Notes: generated by a model from the letters alone, not told the origin. Positions 42,907-52,152 are shown, numbered from the stretch's first letter. The stretch: DNA of 64,000 nucleotides from Yoonia sp. R2331 (GCF_041103235.1 NZ_JBGCUN010000001.1:1860001-1924000), one strand, 5' to 3'. Numbers and translations: made by a program.

Positions 42907-43665
42907 ATGGGTATCCTTGAAGTCAAAGGCATCAACAAGCGCTTCGGCGGTTTGCAGGCACTGGGCGACGTCAATCTGTCAGTGACGGAAAACACAGTGC
43001 ACGCGATTATCGGGCCCAATGGGGCTGGCAAATCGACGCTGCTGAATGTGTTGGTCGGCAAGCTAATCCCAGACAGCGGATCCGTGATGTTTGACGGGCA
43101 ATCCGTACTGGGCCGGAAACCGCATGAGATCAACCAGATGGGTATTTCTCGGGTGTTCCAGACACCAGAGATCTTTGCCGACCTCAGCGTGTTTGAAAAT
43201 GTCATGATCCCCTGCTTTGCCAAGCGTGACGGGGCCTTTCGGATGCACGCCATCGAAAGCACCCACCACGAAAAGGACATCGCCGAACAGGCCATGGCCA
43301 TTCTCGAAGACGTCAACATGGCCGACAAACGCGATATGATCGCCTCGTCCATGTCGCGCGGCGACAAGCGCCGGCTTGAAATGGCGATGTGCCTCGTGCA
43401 GGACCCGCGCCTGCTGCTGCTGGACGAACCCACCGCAGGCATGGCGCGGGCCGACACCGAAAACACCATCCAGCTGTTAAAGGACATCCGCACCAAACGC
43501 GGCATCACAATGGCGATCATTGAACACGACATGAATGTGGTGTTCAGCTTGGCCGAACGGATCACCGTACTGGCCCAAGGAACGCCACTGGTCGAAGATG
43601 TGCCCGAGAAGATCAAAGGCCATCCGAAAGTCCGCGAAGCCTACCTTGGCGAAGCGCAGGTTTAA
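42907..43665 (+). CDS. livG: Branched-chain-type ABC ATP-binding protein LivG
   Basis: 252 residues, AGGAGAG before the ATG. Walker A GPNGAGKST, Walker B LLLLDEPTAGM. The usual LSGG signature is altered to MSRGDKRRLEMAM, a variant common in HAAT LivG proteins of this group. Energises uptake with LivF. Confidence 0.93.
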   Translation: MGILEVKGINKRFGGLQALGDVNLSVTENTVHAIIGPNGAGKSTLLNVLVGKLIPDSGSVMFDGQSVLGRKPHEINQMGISRVFQTPEIFADLSVFENVMIPCFAKRDGAFRMHAIESTHHEKDIAEQAMAILEDVNMADKRDMIASSMSRGDKRRLEMAMCLVQDPRLLLLDEPTAGMARADTENTIQLLKDIRTKRGITMAIIEHDMNVVFSLAERITVLAQGTPLVEDVPEKIKGHPKVREAYLGEAQV

Positions 43666-43670
43666 TCGTG

Positions 43671-43741
43671 CAATTTATTGCAAATAAATTGGCTCCAAAT
43701 CCTCTACGAGGATTTGCCCCAAACTTTTTTGAAAAAGTTTG
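43671..43741 (+). repeat. Three consecutive perfect hairpins between livG and livF
   Basis: CAATTTATT-GCA-AATAAATTG (43671-43691), CAAATCCTC-TAC-GAGGATTTG (43696-43716) and CAAACTTTTT-TG-AAAAAGTTTG (43720-43741) sit almost end to end in a 91-base gap, AT-rich in GC-rich surroundings. The last ends 15 bases before the livF ATG. They may be a mobile extragenic palindrome or an RNA processing site. Confidence 0.8.
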
Positions 43742-43756
43742 CCTCGGAGAGAAGAA

Positions 43757-44506
43757 ATGAACGCACCCTTTGACAAACGCGTCAACAACGCCGCCACCAC
43801 CCCCGCCTTTCTGTCCGTATGGGAGATTGAGGCCTACTACGGCGAAAGCTACATCGTCCAGAATGTCAGCTTTAACATCCACGAAGGCGAAATTCTGGCC
43901 CTGCTGGGCCGCAATGGTGCGGGTAAAACCTCGACCTTGCGCACCATTGCCCGGCTTGACGACCCGGCCTTGAAGCACGGTGAAATCTGGCTCGACCATA
44001 AGCCCCTTCACGAAATGAAAAGCCACCAAGCCGCAGGCGAAGGCATCGCTCTTGTCCCCGAAGACCGCCGTATCATTGCGGGGCTGACAGTCGAAGAGAA
44101 CCTGCAACTCGCTCAGATTGCGCCGCCCAAAGGCTGGTCGCTCGAACGTATCTATGAACTTTTCCCGCGACTGGGCGAACGTCGCAAGCAAGAGGGCGTA
44201 ACCCTGTCGGGTGGCGAACAACAAATGCTCGCCATTGCCCGCGCGCTTGCCCGCGACATCAAAGTCCTGCTGCTTGATGAACCCTACGAAGGTCTTGCAC
44301 CTGTGATCGTGCAGGAAATCGCAAAAACACTGAATATCATTCGCGATCAAGGGATTACGACCGTCATCGTGGAACAGAATGCGGTTGCGGCACTCAAACT
44401 CGCTGACCGCGCTGTGATCCTGGATACCGGCACAGTCGTCTATGATGGTTCCGCCAAGGAAGTCCTGGAAGACGAGGCGCTTCGCGCCAAATATCTGGCG
44501 ATCTGA
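43757..44506 (+). CDS. livF: Branched-chain-type ABC ATP-binding protein LivF
   Basis: 249 residues from the ATG at 43757 (GGAGAGAAG upstream). Walker A GRNGAGKTS, signature LSGGEQQML, Walker B LLLDEPYEGLAP (Tyr instead of the usual Thr after DEP). PEDRRIIAGLTVEENLQ is typical of LivF. Last gene of the operon, separated from livG by three hairpins, so its dosage may differ from livG. Confidence 0.93.
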   Translation: MNAPFDKRVNNAATTPAFLSVWEIEAYYGESYIVQNVSFNIHEGEILALLGRNGAGKTSTLRTIARLDDPALKHGEIWLDHKPLHEMKSHQAAGEGIALVPEDRRIIAGLTVEENLQLAQIAPPKGWSLERIYELFPRLGERRKQEGVTLSGGEQQMLAIARALARDIKVLLLDEPYEGLAPVIVQEIAKTLNIIRDQGITTVIVEQNAVAALKLADRAVILDTGTVVYDGSAKEVLEDEALRAKYLAI

Positions 44507-44546
44507 CGCGGCGAACCAGGCATTAACCACAACTTCAGAAAACTAT

Positions 44547-44619
44547 GTGTGTTTACGAAATGGTAAGCACACCAAGAGACACTCCTTTCAATCGACCAGC
44601 CATGAATGCATGAAAGGAG
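44547..44619 (+). promoter_or_regulatory. 5' leader hairpins, one masking the ribosome-binding site
   Basis: GTGTGTTTAC (44547-44556) pairs with GTAAGCACAC (44563-44572), one wobble. CTCCTTTCA (44582-44590) pairs perfectly with TGAAAGGAG (44611-44619), which contains most of the AGGAGG of the next gene (ATG 44627). Closed, the second stem would block translation; this resembles a cis-acting RNA switch or thermometer. No known riboswitch class recognised. Confidence 0.6.
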
Positions 44620-44626
44620 GCTAAAC

Positions 44627-44986
44627 ATGGATGCTGTGCCATCAATCAATTCACCCAGCCAACCGACACCGGCTGCCGTTTTGCGCCCCGATCAATCTCG
44701 GGTGGTTGAAACGGGCGGCGTGCTTGCCGTGCGCCCCGACACGCCTGCCCCAACACCGTCCAGCCTTGCGCAACAAGGTGCCGTGACGAAATCCAGCTTG
44801 TCAGACAGTGACGGACAGGCTGGCCCTACAGCCTCCCGCGCGCCAGAACGTGTGCTGAAACCATACGGGGTCGCTATGCTGCCAGAGGGTCCAACCGACA
44901 CCAGCGCACCAGAGGCAGACGACGCATCCTCAGTGGATGCCGCCAATGCCGCAACGTCAGAGGTTGATAACACCGAAGAAGCCTGA
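44627..44986 (+). CDS. Small Pro/Ala/Ser-rich protein of unknown function
   Basis: 119 residues with a strong AAAGGAGG before the ATG. Low complexity: rich in Pro, Ala, Ser, Thr, with an acidic tail (SEVDNTEEA). Only RVLKPYGVAMLPEG (about 80-93) looks like a conserved core. No signal or membrane helix, probably largely disordered. Its leader can form a hairpin over the ribosome site. Stands between livF and accB. Confidence 0.7.
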   Translation: MDAVPSINSPSQPTPAAVLRPDQSRVVETGGVLAVRPDTPAPTPSSLAQQGAVTKSSLSDSDGQAGPTASRAPERVLKPYGVAMLPEGPTDTSAPEADDASSVDAANAATSEVDNTEEA

Positions 44987-45088
44987 TCGCGATTTGGCTC
45001 TGTCGTGCCTTTCCACCTTGCTTTGCTTCAACTATAAGCGGCAGGAATGGCTGCTCTAACGCAGCAAACGGGCAATGGGCAAAGACAG

Positions 45089-45586
45089 ATGAGCAACAAG
45101 ACTTCTCATGACAGCGACGTCAGTTTCATTCAGGCGTTGGCCGAACTGCTGCGGCAGAACGATCTGACCGAATTGCAGGTCAAACGCGACTACGGTGAAA
45201 ACGACAGCCTCAATGTAAGGGTCAGCCGGCAAACGGCGCAGGCCCCTGTGGCGATGGCTGTTCCTGCGGCGGCCCCAGCGGCGCCAGCTCCTGCAGCCGC
45301 CGTGACGGAAGCCGCACCTGCCGCTGAACCCGTGGCAGACCCGGCATCGCATCCCGGCGCGGTGACATCGCCGATGGTCGGCACTGTCTACATGGCCGCA
45401 GAACCCGGCGCCGCCCCTTTCTCGTCCGTTGGAAAGACAGTTAAGGAAGGCGAAACGCTGCTGATCATCGAAGCCATGAAAACGATGAACCACATCCCCG
45501 CCCCCCGCGCTGGCACCGTCAAGCGCATCCTGGTTGAAGACGGCGGGCCAGTTGAATTTGGCGCACCCTTGATGATCATCGAATAG
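45089..45586 (+). CDS. accB: Biotin carboxyl carrier protein of acetyl-CoA carboxylase
   Basis: 165 residues from the ATG at 45089. N-terminal helical part ([20 protein letters not shown]), an Ala/Pro linker (about 60-95) and a C-terminal biotinyl domain with the modified lysine in EAMKTMNHI. It carries carboxybiotin between biotin carboxylase and carboxyltransferase in the first step of fatty acid synthesis. accC follows after 11 bases. Confidence 0.95.
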   Translation: MSNKTSHDSDVSFIQALAELLRQNDLTELQVKRDYGENDSLNVRVSRQTAQAPVAMAVPAAAPAAPAPAAAVTEAAPAAEPVADPASHPGAVTSPMVGTVYMAAEPGAAPFSSVGKTVKEGETLLIIEAMKTMNHIPAPRAGTVKRILVEDGGPVEFGAPLMIIE

Positions 45587-45597
45587 GGGCGCGGCCA

Positions 45598-46941
45598 ATG
45601 TTCGACAAAATTCTGATCGCAAACCGTGGTGAAATCGCGCTCCGCGTCGTGCGCGCAGCACGCGAAATGGGCATTAAATCCGTGGCCGTGCATTCCACTG
45701 CCGACAGTGACGCGATGCATGTGCGCATGGCGGACGAGGCGATTTGCATCGGCCCACCTTCATCGGCGCAAAGCTACCTGTCTTTCCCGGCCATCATCTC
45801 GGCATGTGAGATCACGGGCGCGCAAGCCATCCACCCTGGCTATGGCTTCCTGTCCGAGAACGCTGCTTTTGTTCAGGTGGTTGAAGACCATGACCTGACG
45901 TTCATTGGCCCAACGGCCGAACACATCCGCATCATGGGTGACAAGATCACCGCCAAGGACACGATGAAGGCACTTGGTGTCCCATGCGTGCCCGGTTCTG
46001 ATGGTGGTGTGGCATCACTTGAGGACGCTAAGAAAATCGGCGCCGAGATCGGCTACCCCGTTATCATCAAGGCGACAGCCGGAGGCGGCGGTCGCGGTAT
46101 GAAAGTTGCAGAAACACCCGCCGATATGGAAAAGGCTTACCTTGGCGCCCGCCAAGAAGGCAAAGCCGCCTTTGGCAATGACGAAGTCTACATCGAAAAA
46201 TACCTGACCACGCCGCGCCATATCGAAATTCAGGTCTTTGGCGATGGTAAGGGCAACGCTGTGCATCTGGGTGAACGTGATTGCTCGCTCCAGCGCCGCC
46301 ACCAGAAGGTGTTTGAAGAGGCGCCCGGCCCCGCGATCACCCCCGAATTGCGCGCCCGCATTGGCAAGGTTTGCGCGGACGCAGTGGCCAAGATCAATTA
46401 CATCGGCGCTGGCACCATTGAATTCCTGTTCGAGAATGATGAATTCTATTTCATCGAAATGAACACCCGTCTTCAGGTCGAACACCCTGTCACCGAAAAC
46501 ATCTTTAACGTTGACCTCGTGCGCGAACAGATCCGCGTCGCATCGGGCCTCCCGATGTCCTTCAGCCAAGACGATCTGCACATCGACGGCCACAGCATCG
46601 AGGTGCGGATTAACGCGGAAAAGCTGCCGGACTTCCGCCCTTGCCCGGGTCGGATCACACAGTACCACGCACCCGGCGGCCTCGGGGTCCGCATGGACAG
46701 CGCTCTGTATGACGGTTATTCGATTCCGCCCTACTACGACAGCCTGATTGGCAAGCTCATCGTCAAAGGCCGGGACCGGCCAGAGGCTTTGGCCCGCCTT
46801 GCCCGCGCATTGGGAGAATTGATCGTCGACGGCGTCGATACCACAATCCCGCTTTTCCACGCTCTCCTGCAGGAAGAGGCCGTGCAGACCGGTGACTACA
46901 ATATCCATTGGCTGGAACACTGGCTCGACCAGAACCTTTAG
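45598..46941 (+). CDS. accC: Acetyl-CoA carboxylase biotin carboxylase subunit
   Basis: 447 residues, normal length. Opens [22 protein letters not shown]-grasp glycine loop [13 protein letters not shown]; catalytic region [16 protein letters not shown]. It carboxylates biotin on AccB using ATP and bicarbonate. Part of the accB-accC-aat cluster seen in Rhodobacteraceae. Confidence 0.97.
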   Translation: MFDKILIANRGEIALRVVRAAREMGIKSVAVHSTADSDAMHVRMADEAICIGPPSSAQSYLSFPAIISACEITGAQAIHPGYGFLSENAAFVQVVEDHDLTFIGPTAEHIRIMGDKITAKDTMKALGVPCVPGSDGGVASLEDAKKIGAEIGYPVIIKATAGGGGRGMKVAETPADMEKAYLGARQEGKAAFGNDEVYIEKYLTTPRHIEIQVFGDGKGNAVHLGERDCSLQRRHQKVFEEAPGPAITPELRARIGKVCADAVAKINYIGAGTIEFLFENDEFYFIEMNTRLQVEHPVTENIFNVDLVREQIRVASGLPMSFSQDDLHIDGHSIEVRINAEKLPDFRPCPGRITQYHAPGGLGVRMDSALYDGYSIPPYYDSLIGKLIVKGRDRPEALARLARALGELIVDGVDTTIPLFHALLQEEAVQTGDYNIHWLEHWLDQNL

Positions 46942-46943
46942 CT

Positions 46944-47558
46944 ATGCGTGACGATCCCCCCCTCTCGCCAGAGCTATTGTTGCAGGCGTACCGGGTGGGC
47001 GTCTTTCCAATGTCGGAATCGCGCGACAACCCGGATGTCTTCTGGGTTGACCCGCGCCAGCGTGGCATCCTGCCTTTGCCGGGGTTCCACATCTCGCGCA
47101 GCCTGCGTAAGACACTGAACTCACATCGTTTTTCCGTCACGCTAAACGCGGATTTCCGTGGCGTTTTGCAAGGATGCGCTGCCCGACCTGAAACGTGGAT
47201 CAATGACACCATCTTTGATCTTTATATGTCGCTGCATATGCGCGGCAACGCCCATGCGGCTGAGGTCTGGCAGGATGGCACGCTGGTCGGTGGGGTCTAT
47301 GGTGTTGCCATCGGCGGCGCATTCTTTGGCGAAAGCATGTTCTCCACAGCGACCGATGCCTCAAAAACCGCGCTGGCCGCGTTGACCCACCACTTGCACG
47401 GGCGTGGCTTTACACTTTTTGATACACAATTCATGACACCGCACTTACGCAGCCTCGGCGCGCTCGAAATTCCACGCGCGCGCTATCACGCGCTGCTGGA
47501 TATTGCACTGGATCTGAATGTCGAGATCGGGCCACCCGGCCCTTTGCCGGTGCCTTAG
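46944..47558 (+). CDS. aat: Leucyl/phenylalanyl-tRNA-protein transferase
   Basis: 204 residues from the ATG at 46944, two bases after accC. LLQAYRVGVFPMSESRDNPD, FWVDPRQRGILPL, GGVYGVAIGGAFFGESMFS and FDTQFMTPHLRSLGA are diagnostic. It adds Leu or Phe to N-terminal Arg/Lys of proteins, marking them for ClpS/ClpAP degradation (N-end rule). Stop overlaps the convergent DUF2155 gene by 4 bases. Confidence 0.96.
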   Translation: MRDDPPLSPELLLQAYRVGVFPMSESRDNPDVFWVDPRQRGILPLPGFHISRSLRKTLNSHRFSVTLNADFRGVLQGCAARPETWINDTIFDLYMSLHMRGNAHAAEVWQDGTLVGGVYGVAIGGAFFGESMFSTATDASKTALAALTHHLHGRGFTLFDTQFMTPHLRSLGALEIPRARYHALLDIALDLNVEIGPPGPLPVP

Positions 47559-47911
47559 GTGGAACAGCGCAGCACCCAAACGTCATAGCGTGGGTGGTCC
47601 ATGGCATTCAACGCTGGTGACGATGCAATCATCCAACCGTCAAATGCGGGCGTGGTCTCGTTTCGGTAAGTCACAGTCAGCGCAGCATAAGCATCGCCCG
47701 ACGGATTGCGCGCTGGATAGCGACAATCGTTCATGCGGATCAGCAACAGGCCAACCTGTTGCGGCACTCCGTTTTGCAGGCTTACATCAGTGGTGACACC
47801 GTTCAGCTTATCCAGAACCCGGATTTCCCCGCCACTGGCAGAGGCTGCGTTCTGCGCCGCAACTGGACCTGCAAGCGCCAACCCTAACAAGATCGCAACG
47901 CACGCGCGCAT
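47555..47911 (-). CDS. DUF2155 secreted protein
   Basis: 118 residues with signal peptide MRACVAILLGLALAGPVAAQ. IRVLDKLNGVTTDVSLQNG and RMNDCRYPARNPSGDAYA and FDGWMIASSPALNAMDHPRY match DUF2155, a periplasmic alphaproteobacterial family of unknown function. Two cysteines (DCRYP and VLRCST) could form a disulfide. Its ATG overlaps the stop of the NDUFA12-like gene (TAATG), so they are coupled. Confidence 0.92.
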   Translation of the reverse strand: MRACVAILLGLALAGPVAAQNAASASGGEIRVLDKLNGVTTDVSLQNGVPQQVGLLLIRMNDCRYPARNPSGDAYAALTVTYRNETTPAFDGWMIASSPALNAMDHPRYDVWVLRCST

Positions 47912-48294
47912 TATTCAGGTGTCCATGCCTCGTAGTCCCGACGCGGCGCCGGTGTTGCACGCCGGATCGACCCTTCGGGCGCATATGCCAGTGCCGTACC
48001 GGTCAGATTTTCCTGATGCGGCTGTTCCCAATCCTTGCGAACCAGCGGTTTGTCGGTCGGCGGCTCATCCCATGTACGGTGCAACCAGCCATGCCAGTCC
48101 GGGGACACCTTGCTCGCCTCTGCCTCACCATTGAAAATCACCCAACGGCGGCTGTCATCGGCATTGCGATAAAACACGTTGCCCTGTGCGTCTTCACCCA
48201 CGCGCTGGCCCTTGCGCCACGTCCACAATTGCGTGCCGTAGGTCTGCCCGTCCCACCAGGTAAAGATGCGTTTGATGCCAGAAAAAAGGCCCAT
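47911..48294 (-). CDS. NDUFA12-family protein (complex I accessory/assembly-like)
   Basis: 127 residues from the ATG at 48294. IFTWWDGQTYGTQLWTWRKG, then GEDAQGNVFYRNADDSRRWV and VSPDWHGWLHRTWDEPPTDK are the signature of the NDUFA12/B17.2 family, an alphaproteobacterial accessory subunit of NADH:ubiquinone oxidoreductase. Upstream of DUF2155 as in related genomes. Confidence 0.94.
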   Translation of the reverse strand: MGLFSGIKRIFTWWDGQTYGTQLWTWRKGQRVGEDAQGNVFYRNADDSRRWVIFNGEAEASKVSPDWHGWLHRTWDEPPTDKPLVRKDWEQPHQENLTGTALAYAPEGSIRRATPAPRRDYEAWTPE

Positions 48295-48349
48295 GGTAGC
48301 TCTCCGATCGTTGCCGCTTTGATGCCCGATCACGCCTGAAAGGTCCAGA

Positions 48350-48384
48350 GCAAGAAAAAGCCCGGCGCGAATTCGCCCGGGCTT
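48350..48384 (-). terminator. Rho-independent terminator after the VPLPA-CTERM gene
   Basis: AAGCCCGG (48358-48365) pairs with CCGGGCTT (48377-48384), with the inner GCGAATTCGC adding to the stem. Read on the minus strand it is followed by TTTTTCTTG. It lies 24 bases after the stop of 48408-49064. Confidence 0.85.
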
Positions 48385-48407
48385 GTCCGACGTCGGTTGT
48401 GTGCAAC

Positions 48408-49064
48408 CTAACGCTTGCGCTTGATCCGGCGCATCGCAGCAAATCCTGCGACCCCAAACCCAAACAAAAAGCCGCTGGCCGGCAGAGGGATCGACGCAAC
48501 ATTATCCCCAAATCCGCCCGGCTGCGGATTGTCTTGCCCGGTGCTCGGTGTGGACGATGTCAGAACGCGTACCCAGTCCCCCGTTCCGCCACGGTTGTTG
48601 AGGTCCACAACCAAACGGTTGCCCGCGACACCAACAGTATCACCACGACCGGTTTCAATCCCGCTTAGCTGACCGTAACCTGCGCCGCCATACCGTGGAT
48701 TAAACTTGTTGAGGCCACCAGAGTGATAGATGAGACCCAGAATGTCGCCCTCAAACTCCAACCCGGCTGTCGCACGGTTGAACCCGCTGGATAGGGAATT
48801 CAGGAACACCATGTAAACGTTCACTTCGGTCCCTTTTGGGATCGGGACGCCAACGACGTAGTTGACGACCTGCGTCACCGGCAAGACGAAGTTTTCGACT
48901 TCAGTGAAATACTGGATGCCATCGGCCTTCAGCGCGTCATCAGCTGCGTCTGTCACGCCGGACAATTCAGTGGCCGAACCACTGAAAACAGACACTGTCG
49001 CGGCAGACGCCATTTGACCAGCGCAGGCCACGGTCAGCATCGCCAAAATATTCTTGAGGTACAT
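48408..49064 (-). CDS. Exported protein with VPLPA-CTERM sorting tail
   Basis: 218 residues from the ATG at 49064, signal peptide ending GQMASAA. The C-terminus has the sorting motif ASIPLPASG, a hydrophobic helix (FLFGFGVAGFAAM) and a basic end RRIKRKR, matching VPLPA-CTERM, which is processed by exosortase-type enzymes and often tied to extracellular polysaccharide. The body (VNYVVGVPIPKGTEVNVYMV; FEGDILGLIYHSGG) is beta-rich and unassigned. Own terminator downstream. Confidence 0.85.
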   Translation of the reverse strand: MYLKNILAMLTVACAGQMASAATVSVFSGSATELSGVTDAADDALKADGIQYFTEVENFVLPVTQVVNYVVGVPIPKGTEVNVYMVFLNSLSSGFNRATAGLEFEGDILGLIYHSGGLNKFNPRYGGAGYGQLSGIETGRGDTVGVAGNRLVVDLNNRGGTGDWVRVLTSSTPSTGQDNPQPGGFGDNVASIPLPASGFLFGFGVAGFAAMRRIKRKR

Positions 49065-49229
49065 TGTCAATTCACTCGTCTTCGTCCCAACGCCGTTATT
49101 CCTGAAAATCCCAATAAAGGCAAACGATTGGTGGGAATTTGGCGAAAATACAGCCATCCTCGCAACCAAAAGAAGTTAATGTTTCAATGCAGCATTCATT
49201 GTTGCGGCAATTGCATCAATCAGCCCTCT

Positions 49230-49607
49230 TCACGGGACACGGGCGGTCACTTCAATTTCAATTTTCATCTCGGGATTTTGCAAGGATGCCGAAATCATCG
49301 TTGCTGCGGGGCGTGCCTTGGCAAAGGCTGTCGAAACAACCGGCCAGCATGCAGGCCAATCGGCCGCATTTGGCAGAATATAGTTGACGCGCACAACGTG
49401 ATCCAAACCGCTGCCCGCCTCCTGCAATGCCGCGGCAATCGTAGCGATGGCATTGCGGCACTGGTCCGTAACATCGGGCGGCATCGCCATCGAGGAATAG
49501 TTGTAACCTGTTGTTCCCGCTACAAAAACCCAGCCATCGGTTACAACTGCCCGGCTGTAGCCAATCTGCTCTTCAAAGGGTGAACCGGTAGAGATATGGC
49601 GGACCAT
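49230..49607 (-). CDS. RidA-family (YjgF/YER057c/UK114) protein
   Basis: 125 residues. GYSRAVVTDGWVFVAGTTGY, QCRNAIATIAAALQEAGSGL and ISASLQNPEMKIEIEVTARV match the RidA-like family, enamine/imine deaminases or relatives. The usual catalytic Arg position near RVNYIL and the terminal Glu of EIEVTA are present. ATG shares one base with the upstream VOC stop (TGATG). Confidence 0.92.
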   Translation of the reverse strand: MVRHISTGSPFEEQIGYSRAVVTDGWVFVAGTTGYNYSSMAMPPDVTDQCRNAIATIAAALQEAGSGLDHVVRVNYILPNAADWPACWPVVSTAFAKARPAATMISASLQNPEMKIEIEVTARVP

Positions 49608-49990
49608 CAACCTGCATCCTGATAAAATGTGATCTTGTTCCCGAACGGATCTGTCAGTGTCAAATCGCGTTCGCCCCAATCCTGAGTCTGCGGCGCGCCG
49701 GGGTTCAGATAAGGATATGGTCGGTTGGCCAGCTCTGCCGTAAGCGCGTCAATATCCTTAACTTTGCACCTGACCCGCGTCCCCGGTGTGGTGTCGCCAT
49801 GGTGCTCGCTTAGGTGAAGCTCTGCACCATCGCGGATGACCCCAAGGTAAAGCGGCATTTCAGGCCCGAATCGATGGGTGAACAGAACCTCAAAGCCAAG
49901 CCATTCGACATAGAAAGCACGCGCCTTGGCTTCATCAAAGATGCGCAGAATTGGTGTAAAGGGTCCGACATGTGCCGCCCCTTTACCCAT
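49607..49990 (-). CDS. VOC-family (glyoxalase/bleomycin-resistance-like) protein
   Basis: 127 residues with paired beta-alpha-beta-beta-beta modules: TPILRIFDEAKARAFYVEWL, then RDLTLTDPFGNKITFYQD. Resembles bleomycin-binding-type VOC proteins (GFEVLFTHRFGPEMPLYLGV). Substrate unknown. Coupled to ridA downstream and two bases after clpX. Confidence 0.9.
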   Translation of the reverse strand: MGKGAAHVGPFTPILRIFDEAKARAFYVEWLGFEVLFTHRFGPEMPLYLGVIRDGAELHLSEHHGDTTPGTRVRCKVKDIDALTAELANRPYPYLNPGAPQTQDWGERDLTLTDPFGNKITFYQDAG

Positions 49991-49991
49991 C

Positions 49992-51254
49992 TCAGGCGCT
50001 CGCGGTTTCTTTCTTCTTCTTGTCGTCGTGGATCATCAGCGGGGCAGCATCTGAATTGACCGCCTCTTCGTTCACCACAACCTCGGCCACGGTGTCCTGA
50101 CCTGGCAGATCGAACATTGTGTCCAACAAGATGTCTTCCATGATCGACCGCAATCCTCGCGCGCCTGTCTTACGCTCAATCGCGCGCTTGGCAATCGCTT
50201 GCAGTGCGTCCTCAGTGAATGTCAGCTTGGTGTCTTCCAGCTCGAACAACCGCTGATACTGCTTGACCAAGGCATTCTTGGGCGCGGTCAAAATGGTGAT
50301 CAACGCGTCCTCGTCCAGGTCCTGCAAGGTCGCAATCACCGGCAGACGCCCGACAAATTCTGGGATCAGGCCATATTTCAACAAATCTTCCGGCTCGAGA
50401 TCCATAAAGACTTCGCCCACACCGCGGTCATCCACATCCTTGACGTCTGCACCAAAACCCATGGCAGAGCCTTTGCCACGCTGCGCGATAATCTTGTCGA
50501 GTCCCGCAAAAGCACCACCACAGATGAACAGAATGTTCGTGGTATCCACTTGCAGGAATTCCTGTTGCGGATGCTTGCGCCCGCCCTGGGGCGGAACAGA
50601 GGCAACCGTGCCTTCCATGATCTTCAGCAAGGCTTGCTGCACACCCTCGCCCGACACATCACGAGTGATCGAAGGATTGTCAGACTTGCGCGTGATCTTG
50701 TCGACCTCGTCGATATAGACGATGCCACGCTGTGCGCGTTCGACGTTGTATTCGCTGGCCTGCAGCAGTTTCAGGATGATATTTTCAACATCCTCGCCCA
50801 CATAACCGGCTTCGGTCAGCGTGGTCGCATCGGCCATGGTGAAAGGCACATCCAGAATGCGAGCCAATGTCTGGGCCAGCAAAGTCTTGCCGCAGCCCGT
50901 TGGACCAATCAGCATGATGTTGGATTTCGCCAGTTCGATGTCGGATTTATCCGCGTGGTTCAGACGTTTGTAGTGATTGTGTACCGCCACAGACAGCACG
51001 CGCTTGGCATGCATCTGGCCAATCACATAATCGTCCAGAACGCCACAAATCTCTGTTGGTGTCGGCACACCTTCACCGGCTTTCAGCCCGGCTGTTTTTG
51101 TCTCTTCGCGAATGATGTCCATGCACAGCTCAACACATTCATCACAGATGAACACCGTTGGCCCCGCAATCAGCTTGCGAACCTCGTGCTGGCTCTTGCC
51201 GCAAAAGCTGCAATAGAGCGTATTTTTGCTGTCGTTCCCGGATGTCGTCGCCAT
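49992..51254 (-). CDS. clpX: ClpX, ATPase subunit of the ClpXP protease
   Basis: 420 residues from the ATG at 51254. N-terminal C4 zinc finger ([16 protein letters not shown] and [12 protein letters not shown]), Walker [13 protein letters not shown], pore loop GYVGED, Walker [11 protein letters not shown] and the sensor region [16 protein letters not shown]. It unfolds tagged substrates and feeds them to ClpP; in alphaproteobacteria ClpXP also controls cell-cycle regulators. Confidence 0.98.
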   Translation of the reverse strand: MATTSGNDSKNTLYCSFCGKSQHEVRKLIAGPTVFICDECVELCMDIIREETKTAGLKAGEGVPTPTEICGVLDDYVIGQMHAKRVLSVAVHNHYKRLNHADKSDIELAKSNIMLIGPTGCGKTLLAQTLARILDVPFTMADATTLTEAGYVGEDVENIILKLLQASEYNVERAQRGIVYIDEVDKITRKSDNPSITRDVSGEGVQQALLKIMEGTVASVPPQGGRKHPQQEFLQVDTTNILFICGGAFAGLDKIIAQRGKGSAMGFGADVKDVDDRGVGEVFMDLEPEDLLKYGLIPEFVGRLPVIATLQDLDEDALITILTAPKNALVKQYQRLFELEDTKLTFTEDALQAIAKRAIERKTGARGLRSIMEDILLDTMFDLPGQDTVAEVVVNEEAVNSDAAPLMIHDDKKKKETASA

Positions 51255-51299
51255 CATTCGGTCCTTTGGCATGGGCCCATTGGACCCGGAAAAATCTTT

Positions 51300-51336
51300 G
51301 CGCGCTGGCCTTTATCCAAAGACTAGGCCAGCGCGC
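51300..51336 (-). other. Perfect 11-bp hairpin between clpP and clpX
   Basis: GCGCGCTGGCC (51300-51310) pairs perfectly with GGCCAGCGCGC (51326-51336), 15-base loop. It lies 45 bases downstream of clpP and 46 bases upstream of clpX, with no U-tract; possible attenuator or processing site setting the ClpP:ClpX ratio. Confidence 0.65.
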
Positions 51337-51380
51337 GCATGTCCACAACGCCAAAATGGCGCACGTCAGGTCATCGTGAC

Positions 51381-52001
51381 CTAGTCTTCCAACTTCTCGC
51401 GGTTGGCGACGATTTCGTCGATCAAACCCCAGTCCTTGGCCTCTTCGGGGCTCATGAAATTGTCACGTTCCAGCGCCGCCTCAACCTTTTTCAATGTCTG
51501 GCCGGTGTGCTGGACATAGATCTGGTTCAACCGGTCTTTCAGCTTTTGGGTTTCCTGGGCATGGATCATGATATCCGTCGCCTGCCCTTGATACCCGCCG
51601 CTGGGCTGGTGAACCATCACGCGGCTGTTTGGCAATGAAAACCGCATGCCCGCCTCACCTGCCGTCAGCAGCAGCGATCCCATGGACGCCGCCTGCCCGA
51701 TCACCAATGTGCTAACCTTGGGGCGGATATATTGCATCGTATCGTAAATGCTCAGGCCTGATGTCACCACGCCGCCGGGGCTGTTGATGTACATGCTGAT
51801 TTCTTTCTTGGGATTCTCAGCTTCAAGGTGCAGCAACTGGGCGACAACCAGCTGGCTCATCCCGTCATGCACGGGACCGTTGAGGAAGATAATCCGCTCT
51901 TTCAGCAGGCGGCTGAAAATATCATAGGCGCGTTCGCCGCGTGCGGTCTGTTCGACCACCATCGGCACAAGGTTCATGTAGGTCTCAACAGGATCGTGCA
52001 T
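51381..52001 (-). CDS. clpP: ClpP, proteolytic subunit of the ClpXP protease
   Basis: 206 residues from the ATG at 52001 (in-frame extension to 52046 is not needed). Catalytic Ser in [14 protein letters not shown], His in [14 protein letters not shown], Asp in the segment [20 protein letters not shown]; also [18 protein letters not shown]. Serine protease forming the tetradecamer. Upstream of clpX, with hairpin between. Confidence 0.98.
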   Translation of the reverse strand: MHDPVETYMNLVPMVVEQTARGERAYDIFSRLLKERIIFLNGPVHDGMSQLVVAQLLHLEAENPKKEISMYINSPGGVVTSGLSIYDTMQYIRPKVSTLVIGQAASMGSLLLTAGEAGMRFSLPNSRVMVHQPSGGYQGQATDIMIHAQETQKLKDRLNQIYVQHTGQTLKKVEAALERDNFMSPEEAKDWGLIDEIVANREKLED

Positions 52002-52152
52002 CAGGGCTCGCCTCAATTTCGGGGACAATTTTGTCCATACTCTCATTTTCCTGACAGAGTCTTATTCACACCCGTCAGGGGCTTCAAGGGCAGCACCGCG
52101 CGTTGCCTTGCGAAACGGTAAACCGTTGACAGAACGATGGCCCGATGCTTTA

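Noticed and set aside
50199-51326. A 375-codon open frame antisense to clpX.
   Set aside because: Mirror of strong codon bias in clpX; no plausible start signal or protein features.
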